DNA from: Sisyra terminalis
Lineage: Eukaryota > Arthropoda > Insecta > Neuroptera > Sisyridae
Reading direction: 5' to 3'
Length of the DNA stretch: 64,000 nucleotides
NCBI GenBank assembly: GCA_958496175.1
Contig: OY292280.1
Span: 15,872,001 to 15,936,000, forward strand
Below the pieces are notes generated by a model. The model was not told the origin of the DNA and made no database searches. It saw nothing but the letters and a program-made list of their open reading frames with translations. The position numbers and the translations under genes were made by a program. Of the stretch, positions 61,995 to 64,000 are shown in pieces (the first letter of the stretch is position 1; the number at the start of each line of letters is the position of its first letter).

Positions 61995-64000
61995 CCCGAA
62001 ACTGCCTTTGGTTCGAAAATCATCCCTTATATAACGAAGGTACATGCAATTGTTGAAGAAGCCACATTCGTCTCTCCCTCTTAGTGGGAAGTGTTCATCC
62101 CTTAAACTGCCTGTTCATCCCTTAAACGAGGTTTGTTTGGGGAAAAATTTGCACAGCACGTACAGATGGACTTATACTTTCGATTGGCACCCTTAAAAAT
62201 TTTTTTTTTTATTTGACGATTTTCGAGAAAATCAACGATGGTTAACCCATGGATTTTTTTGATGAAAAAACTTTTTGTTTCGAAATCGAAAAATATTATT
62301 ATATCATCGTTCTAGACATTGTTGCGAACCCGAAACTGCCTTTGGTTCGAAAATCATCCCTTATATAACGAAGGTACATGCAATTGTTGAAGAAGCCACA
62401 TTCGTCTCTCCCTCTTAGTGGGAAGTGTTCATCCCTTAAACTGCCTGTTCATCCCTTAAACGAGGTTTGTTTGGGGAAAAATTTGCACAGCACGTACAGA
62501 TGGACTTATACTTTCGATTGGCACCCTTAAAAAATTTTTTTTTTATTTGACGATTTTCGAGAAAATCAACGATGGTTAACCCATGGATTTTTTTGATGAA
62601 AAAACTTTTTGTTTCGAAATCGAAAAATATTATTATATCATCGTTCTAGACATTGTTGCGAACCCGAAACTGCCTTTGGTTCGAAAATCATCCCTTATAT
62701 AACGAAGGTACATGCAATTGTTGAAGAAGCCACATTCGTCTCTCCCTCTTAGTGGGAAGTGTTCATCCCTTAAACTGCCTGTTCATCCCTTAAACAAAGT
62801 TTGTTTGGGGAAAAATTTGCACTGCACGTACAGATGGACTTATACTTTCGATTGGCACCCTTAAAAAATTTTTTTTTTATTTGACGATTTTCGAGAAAAT
62901 CAACGATGGTTAACCCATGGATTTTTTTGATGAAAAAACTTTTTGTTTCGAAATCGAAAAATATTATTATTTCATCGTTCTAGACATTGTTGCGAACCCG
63001 AAACTGCCTTTGGTTCGAAAATCATCCCTTATATAACGAAGGTACATGCAATTGTTGAAGAAGCCACATTCGTCTCTCCCTCTTAGTGGGAAGTGTTCAT
63101 CCCTTAAACTGCCTGTTCATCCCTTAAACGAGGTTTGTTTGGGGAAAAATTTGCACAGCACGTACAGATGGACTTATACTTTCGATTGGCACCCTTAAAA
63201 AATTTTTTTTTTATTTGACGATTTTCGAGAAAATCAACGATGGTTAACCCATGGATTTTTTTGATGAAAAAACTTTTTGTTTCGAAATCGAAAAATATTA
63301 TTATATCATCGTTCTAGACATTGTTGCGAACCCGAAACTGCCTTTGGTTCGAAAATCATCCCTTATATAACGAAGGTACATGCAATTGTTGAAGAAGCCA
63401 CATTCGTCTCTCCCTCTTAGTGGGAAGTGTTCATCCCTTAAACTGCCTGTTCATCCCTTAAACATGGTTTGTTTGGGGAAAAATTTGCACAGCACGTACA
63501 GATGGACTTATACATTCGATTGGCACCCTTAAAAAATTTTTTTTTTATTTGACGATTTTCGAGAAAATCAACGATGGTTAACCCATGGATTTTTTTGATG
63601 AAAAAACTTTTTGTATCGAAATCGAAAAATATTATTATATCATCGTTCTAGACATTGTTGCGAACCCGAAACTGCCTTTGGTTCGAAAATCATCCCTTAT
63701 ATAACGAAGGTACATGCAATTGTTGAAGAAGCCACATTCGTCTCTCCCTCTTAGTGGGAAGTGTTCATCCCTTAAACTGCCTGTTCATCCCTTAAACATG
63801 GTTTGTTTGGGGAAAAATTTGCACAGCACGTACAGATGGACTTATACATTCGATTTACACCCTTAAAAAATTTTTTTTTTATTTGACGATTTTCGAGAAA
63901 ATCAACGATGGTTAACCCATGGATTTTTTTGATGAAAAAACTTTTTGTTTCGAAATCGAAAAATATTATTATATCATCGTTCTAGACATTGTTGCGAACC
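61995..64000. repeat. Six more uniform monomers at the right end
   Basis: Type II monomers with GAGG, ATACTTTCG and ATTTGACG are at 61995, 62328 and 62996. 62662 has AACAAAG and CACTGCACG with TATTTCATC. 63330 is type I with TTTTGTATCG. 63665 is a Z monomer with CGATTTACACCC. The final two bases begin the next monomer. Confidence 0.8.

Larger units (their letters stand above)
1..64000. repeat. 334-bp satellite DNA array, about 192 head-to-tail monomers
   Basis: The same unit of about 334 bp recurs from end to end, always in the same orientation, starting at positions such as 1, 335, 669, 1003, 1337 and 1671 and still in register at 63665. Neighbouring monomers differ at only a handful of positions. 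There is no unrelated sequence anywhere, so both ends of the array lie outside the window. A unit of this size, about twice a nucleosome repeat, in a long homogeneous array with higher-order duplications is typical of eukaryotic centromeric or pericentromeric satellites; that location is inference. I do not recognise the family. Because 334 is one more than a multiple of three, the reading frame shifts at every monomer, and no frame stays open beyond about 109 codons. Confidence 0.97.

Noticed and set aside
1..64000. CRISPR array or other repeat-spacer system
   Set aside because: The whole 334-bp unit is repeated. There are no unique spacers between short repeats and no cas-like genes.
1..64000. 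Ribosomal or 5S gene tandem array
   Set aside because: The unit size would suit a 5S array, but I see no 5S internal promoter-like boxes, no conserved rRNA core and no structured RNA pattern in the monomer.
1..64000. Transposon or LTR insertion
   Set aside because: No terminal inverted repeats, target-site duplications, LTRs or reading frames of transposase or reverse transcriptase type were seen, and the monomer register is unbroken.
1..64000. Telomeric repeat tracts
   Set aside because: No short telomere-like tandem motif occurs; CCCTTAAA words come from the direct repeats of the monomer.

Overview
The window lies entirely inside one eukaryotic satellite DNA array. A repeat unit of about 334 bp runs head to tail, in one orientation, from the first base to the last. 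Reading in register from the motif CCCGAAACTGCC, I count about 192 monomers. Position 1 is the first base of a monomer, the last complete monomer ends near 63998, and the window closes with the first bases of the next. Five monomers are about 314 bp long because of a 20-bp deletion, and single-base changes in A/T runs account for most 333-bp units. That bookkeeping fits the 64 kb total. I see no gene, RNA gene, transposon, inversion or non-satellite spacer. The first monomer is about 36% GC by hand count. The array length, the near-dinucleosomal unit and the higher-order duplications point to nuclear heterochromatin of a eukaryote, possibly centromeric or pericentromeric. I do not recognise the satellite and cannot name a species.

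Monomers fall into a few linked sequence types. Type I, the commonest, has AACATGG in mid-monomer and ATACATTCG after it. Type II has AACGAGG with ATACTTTCG; a subtype carries TTTAGGG with TATTAGACG. Type III has ATACTTTCG with CCCGTGG and usually ACTATTTG. Rarer markers such as ACAGTC, AAATTAGC, a CTCTTCCTC run, GGAATTTTTT, TTTATAGATG, TTAGCCC and the 20-bp deletion let the array be parsed into higher-order blocks.

Layout. 1-2672: mixed monomers. 2673-5676 is copied at 8349-11352 (nine monomers, offset 5676). 7013-8348 is a tandem dimer. 12354-14689 is mixed. 14690-16025 repeats 5677-7012. 16026-20634 holds deletion monomers and rearranged cassettes. 20635-24642 is a six-monomer tandem duplication (2004 bp). 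About 23.2-30.5 kb is an eleven-monomer tandem duplication (3651 bp). 31277-32946 repeats 10685-12353 at 20592 bp. 34616-41627 is built around a two-monomer pair and ends in a six-monomer tandem duplication (2003 bp). 42630-47634 carries a three-monomer block twice, 4004 bp apart. 48637-49972 repeats 35618-36953 at 13019 bp. 50640-57320 holds five-monomer blocks at 3006 and 1670 bp. 56653-59658 is a three-monomer repeat of 1002 bp, and 60327-61994 a related 1001-bp repeat. The last 2 kb is more uniform.

No genes work together here. The biology visible is array evolution: in-register unequal exchange, conversion-like monomer replacement, slippage between 16-bp direct repeats, and many C/T or G/A variants at CpG sites. 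Short open frames occur once per monomer or fewer, but they are by-products of the repeat. All copy relationships were read by eye from diagnostic variants, so block edges are good to about one monomer unless stated.
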